Part shown: piece after piece, positions 2,704-5,173 of the stretch
Position numbering within the stretch: the stretch's first letter is position 1
Layout of the letters: each line of letters begins with the position of its first letter
Assembly (NCBI GenBank): GCA_016875515.1
Contig: VGRA01000243.1
Location: 1 to 5,173 of the forward strand
Direction of reading: 5' to 3'
DNA length: 5,173 nucleotides
From: Deltaproteobacteria bacterium
GTDB taxonomy: Bacteria > Myxococcota > Myxococcia > Myxococcales > Myxococcaceae
Notes under the pieces: model-generated
Database searches by the model: none
The model's input: the letters and a program-made list of their open reading frames with translations, nothing else
What the model was told of the DNA's origin: nothing
Position numbers and translations under genes: made by a program

Positions 2704-5173
2704 TCAGTCCCTCACCCATACCTTCGCCATCGGCGTGCAGTGGCCCTCGCCGGAGTTCTGCCAACAAGTCGAATCCCCGGTGCAGCTTGAGCCGGACGAG
2801 AATCCTGCGAGGCAGCCCTTTCCGTTCCACCTGAACGTAAAGACTCTGTGACAGTCCGGACCACTGAGCCCGCCAACTCCATTGGGGCCTTGCGTGTCAT
2901 TCAGCCAGCCCGCAATCCAAGAGCCACCGCCTCGGCGCCACTGTGCGCTTCCCGCCTGAGTGGTCGTCCCCGAATCGCAACCACCAGAGCCGTCAAATGT
3001 GAACCACCTGAATCCCTGCGTAGTCCCGGGCTTGTAGAAGTAGAAATCGTTCAAGCCGGAGCCGCGCTCGATCCGGATGCCAGTCGTCAGGGCACTCATG
3101 ACGGCACCGTCGAGCAGCGCAGATACAGTTGCTGCGGGAAGTGCGGCTGGCGTCATCGAGGCAATGTCGAGCACATCCGTGCTGGTTCCCTGACCGGCAT
3201 CGCTCCACGTCCAACCCTGACGCCCCTTTCCGACGAGCGTCCAGCCCCCGCCGTCTCGGGTCATGTCGCAGTAGGCGTTGAAGGGTGCGAGGGGCCCGGT
3301 GCCGTCCGGGTCGAGAAGGTAGACCCCGTCAGGGAGTCCCGGTGAACGGACTAGCAGGTCCTTGCAACTTTTCGCCCCACCCACCGTGACGGACTTGGCT
3401 GCAGAGGCCGAGGAGGTGGCACCGTCATAGGAAGAGGCTGTGCAGGTGTATGTCTCGTTCACCGAGGTCGCACCACCAGACACCGTCGACGACGTCGCAC
3501 TCGTCGAACTCGCTCCACTGAATGCCTGCCCATTCTTCGTCCACGTGAAGTCGTAGGTGATGGCATCCCCATCCGCGTCCGTGCTCTGGGTTGTCACCGA
3601 GCACACGAGGTCGTCTGCATCCTGCGGATTGGCGGGCGTGATGCTCACCACCGGCGCCGTTGGCGGCGCGTTCTGGATGGTCACGCTGTTTCCCACCACC
3701 GGTGCCCCAGAGAGCGAGCCGTCGTCCGGCGTGGCCACCACCGTCACCGTGTCGCCACGGGAGAAGCTCGTCCCCGGCAGGATGTTCCCGGTCACGCCCT
3801 GCACCGCGGCGCCGTTCACGGTCCACTCGTGGCGCACCGTCACCACGTCTCCGTCCGCGTCCGTCACGCCCGCGCTGCTCGCCACCAGCGCCTTGCCGCG
3901 CATGGGCGTCCCGCCGCCCGAGGGGGACACCGTCACAGACGCCATCACCGGCGCCGAGTTCGCCACCGTCACGCTGTTGGACATCACCGCCGTCCCCACC
4001 GCCGTCCCATCGAACGGCCGCACCTCCACGGTGATGACCTGCGTCTTCGCAAAGTGCGCCGAGCCCAGCGTGGACCCCGACTGCCCCGAGAGGGTCACGC
4101 CGTTCCGCTTCCAGGTGTACTGGTACCCCTCCGCGTCCCCGTCCAGGTCCGCGTAGCCCGCCGGCGTTGCGGTGAGTGTGTCCGCCTTCGTCGGGTTGGA
4201 GGGCGAGAGCACCACCGCCGCGAGCGTGGGCGGCGTGTTGGCCACCGTCACCGCGGAGGAGGTCTTCGCCGCCCCATTCGTCGTCCCATCCGTCGGAATC
4301 ACGGCACACGTCAGCGACTGCCCCTTCGTCAGCCCTGCGCCGGACAGTGACGCGGTGCTGCCCACCACCTGGCTGCCGGCCTTCCACTCGTAAAGGTAGC
4401 CCTCCGCGTCCCCGTCCAGGTCGCTCCAGCCGAACGGCGTACAGGTGAAGGTGTCCCCCTTGCCGCCAGACACCGGGGTGATGGCCACGCTCGCAATGGA
4501 CGGGGCCGCGTTCAGGAGGGTGGTGGTGGCTGTCAGTGCCGGGCCGTCCGCCGTCCCATCGTTCGCGCGCACGGACACCACCACCGTGTCCCCCTTCTTG
4601 AAGTGCTGCGCAGGCAGGGCCGAGCCCGTCACCCCAGCGACCTCCGTGCCGTTCACCGTCCACGCGTACTTCAGCGTGGTGCTGTCCTTGTCCGCGTCGG
4701 TCACCGTGCCGGGCACGGCGAAGAGCGTGTTCGCCTTCGTCGGCTCGGTCGGGTTCAGCGTCACCGACGCCACCTCGGGCAGCGCGTTGGCCACGGTCAC
4801 CGAGGCAGACACCGGGTCACCCGCCGCGCCGTCGTTCGGCGTGACCGTCACCTTCCAGGTGTCGCCGCGCTTGAGCTCCGACGCGGGGAGGGTCGCGTCC
4901 ACGAACGCCGTGGCCTGGCTGTTCTTCGTCCAGCTGAAGGTGAAGCTGACCGTGTCCCCGTCCACGTCCGTGGCGGTGGGCACGGCGGTCAGCCCGGTCG
5001 CCGCGGTGGGGGCCTCCGGGGTGAAGGCCGCCGTGACGGTGGGCGGCGTGTTGCCGATCGTGACCCCGCCCGTGCCCGCGGTGCCCGCGGCCTTCCCGTC
5101 CGAGGGCGTCACCAGCACCGTCCACGCCTCCCCCTTCTTGGTCCGGTCCGCCGGGACGGTGTCCGTCAGCAGG
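2704..5173 (-). CDS. Large Ig-like-repeat surface protein with fibrinogen-like YCDxxxxGGGW C-terminal domain (5' end outside window)
   Basis: The frame stays open to the right edge, where 'LLTDTVPADRTKKGEAWTV' is the end of a further repeat; the GTG at 5118 is an internal Val, so more than 820 residues are only the C-terminal part. Numbering from that Val, six repeats begin with N-[TAS]-x-P at residues 23, 111, 203, 294, 387 and 483. Each has a D-x-D-x-D loop, a W-x-x-N/G strand and a 'DG' turn, as in PKD/cadherin/Ig-like extracellular domains, perhaps calcium-binding. A Ser/Thr/Ala-rich stretch leads to residues 585-804, with 'CKDLL', 'DGVYLLDPDG' and 'YCDMTRDGGGWTLV' matching the bacterial fibrinogen-like YCDxxxxGGGW family, and eight Cys suggesting disulfides. 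Export is therefore expected; the signal peptide is out of view. A role as adhesin or glycan-binding lectin is inferred. It ends at TGA 2704-2706. Confidence 0.9.
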   Translation of the reverse strand, partial: LLTDTVPADRTKKGEAWTVLVTPSDGKAAGTAGTGGVTIGNTPPTVTAAFTPEAPTAATGLTAVPTATDVDGDTVSFTFSWTKNSQATAFVDATLPASELKRGDTWKVTVTPNDGAAGDPVSASVTVANALPEVASVTLNPTEPTKANTLFAVPGTVTDADKDSTTLKYAWTVNGTEVAGVTGSALPAQHFKKGDTVVVSVRANDGTADGPALTATTTLLNAAPSIASVAITPVSGGKGDTFTCTPFGWSDLDGDAEGYLYEWKAGSQVVGSTASLSGAGLTKGQSLTCAVIPTDGTTNGAAKTSSAVTVANTPPTLAAVVLSPSNPTKADTLTATPAGYADLDGDAEGYQYTWKRNGVTLSGQSGSTLGSAHFAKTQVITVEVRPFDGTAVGTAVMSNSVTVANSAPVMASVTVSPSGGGTPMRGKALVASSAGVTDADGDVVTVRHEWTVNGAAVQGVTGNILPGTSFSRGDTVTVVATPDDGSLSGAPVVGNSVTIQNAPPTAPVVSITPANPQDADDLVCSVTTQSTDADGDAITYDFTWTKNGQAFSGASSTSATSSTVSGGATSVNETYTCTASSYDGATSSASAAKSVTVGGAKSCKDLLVRSPGLPDGVYLLDPDGTGPLAPFNAYCDMTRDGGGWTLVGKGRQGWTWSDAGQGTSTDVLDIASMTPAALPAATVSALLDGAVMSALTTGIRIERGSGLNDFYFYKPGTTQGFRWFTFDGSGGCDSGTTTQAGSAQWRRGGGSWIAGWLNDTQGPNGVGGLSGPDCHRVFTFRWNGKGCLAGFSSGSSCTGDSTCWQNSGEGHCTPMAKVWVRD
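2707..3366 (-). other. Fibrinogen/intelectin-like C-terminal domain coding segment
   Basis: This encodes the last 220 residues of the surface protein. It opens with Cys in 'SCKDLL' and the signature 'YCDMTRDGGGWTLV', similar to the start of animal intelectins and fibrinogen-related domains. It closes with 'CWQNSGEGHCTPMAKVWVRD'. Eight cysteines are visible (residues 585, 617, 714, 756, 769, 779, 785 and 794 counted from the GTG at 5118). Its DNA is visibly less GC-rich than the repeats: 32 of 60 bases at 3001-3060 against 45 of 60 at 4861-4920. This fits domain shuffling. Ligand binding is inferred from the family. Confidence 0.75.
3382..5052 (-). repeat. Six tandem Ig-like protein repeats
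   Basis: Units in coding order are 5052-4789, 4788-4513, 4512-4240, 4239-3961, 3960-3673 and 3672-3382 (88, 92, 91, 93, 96 and about 97 residues). The tail of another precedes them at the window edge. Units 3 and 4 share the acidic loop 'DLDGDAEGY', and at DNA level an identical 23-nt run (4400-4422 and 4127-4149). Units 3 and 6 each have a Cys pair at equivalent strands; the others have none. The repeats are diverged, so this is an old domain array, not a fresh tandem duplication. Confidence 0.85.

Noticed and set aside
3425..4663. A 412-codon - strand frame and several + strand frames (e.g. 3557-4156) within the surface-protein gene
   Set aside because: Their translations are Gly/Arg/His- or Pro/Ser/Arg-rich and low in complexity, shadows of the GC-rich repeat array, which is fully explained by the Ig-like frame.
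1..5173. CRISPR arrays, tRNA or rRNA genes, insertion sequences, integrase genes
   Set aside because: I saw no short regularly spaced repeats, no cloverleaf-like segment, no transposase or integrase motifs, and no terminal inverted repeats around the bracketed module.

Overview
The window is GC-rich, with tightly packed genes. It carries a protein combining many Ig-like repeats with a bacterial fibrinogen-like YCDxxxxGGGW domain, and an Uma2 gene of the 'PDLAGWRRER' kind. This points to a myxobacterium (Myxococcota, perhaps Myxococcus, Corallococcus or Archangium relatives). That assignment is inferred from style and gene families; there is no marker gene here.

Layout. On the + strand, positions 2-358 hold the C-terminal part of an Uma2-type PD-(D/E)XK nuclease gene, interrupted by an in-frame TGA and apparently broken. 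A complete hicA-hicB toxin-antitoxin pair follows (421-1013), with its own promoter and an inverted-repeat operator candidate just upstream. Everything from 1024 to the right edge is on the - strand. Read in the direction of transcription it is: a large 5'-truncated surface-protein gene (2704-5173), a small XRE-type regulator gene (2322-2675), a nucleotidyltransferase-like gene (1627-2175), a second HTH gene overlapping it by 4 nt (1175-1630), and a 138-bp relic of the 3' end of the small XRE gene (1024-1161).

The most interesting structure is the nucleotidyltransferase/HTH pair. It has its own promoter, whose TTGACA lies inside a perfect 7-bp inverted repeat. It is bracketed by two same-orientation repeats of about 163 bp (999-1161 and 2297-2459) that carry the 3' end of the XRE regulator gene. 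This looks like a mobile or exchanged two-gene toxin-antitoxin- or defence-like cassette that landed at the 3' end of an XRE gene, leaving the displaced end next to hicB. The left repeat even includes the last codons of hicB. The cassette's function is unproven.

The large - strand gene encodes at least six Ig-like repeats of about 90-98 residues, each with a DxDGD-type acidic loop, followed by a Cys-rich fibrinogen/intelectin-like C-terminal domain. It is probably an exported adhesin or lectin, but its N-terminus is outside the window. Overall, a toxin-antitoxin and regulator cluster (about 2.7 kb) abuts a modular cell-surface gene.
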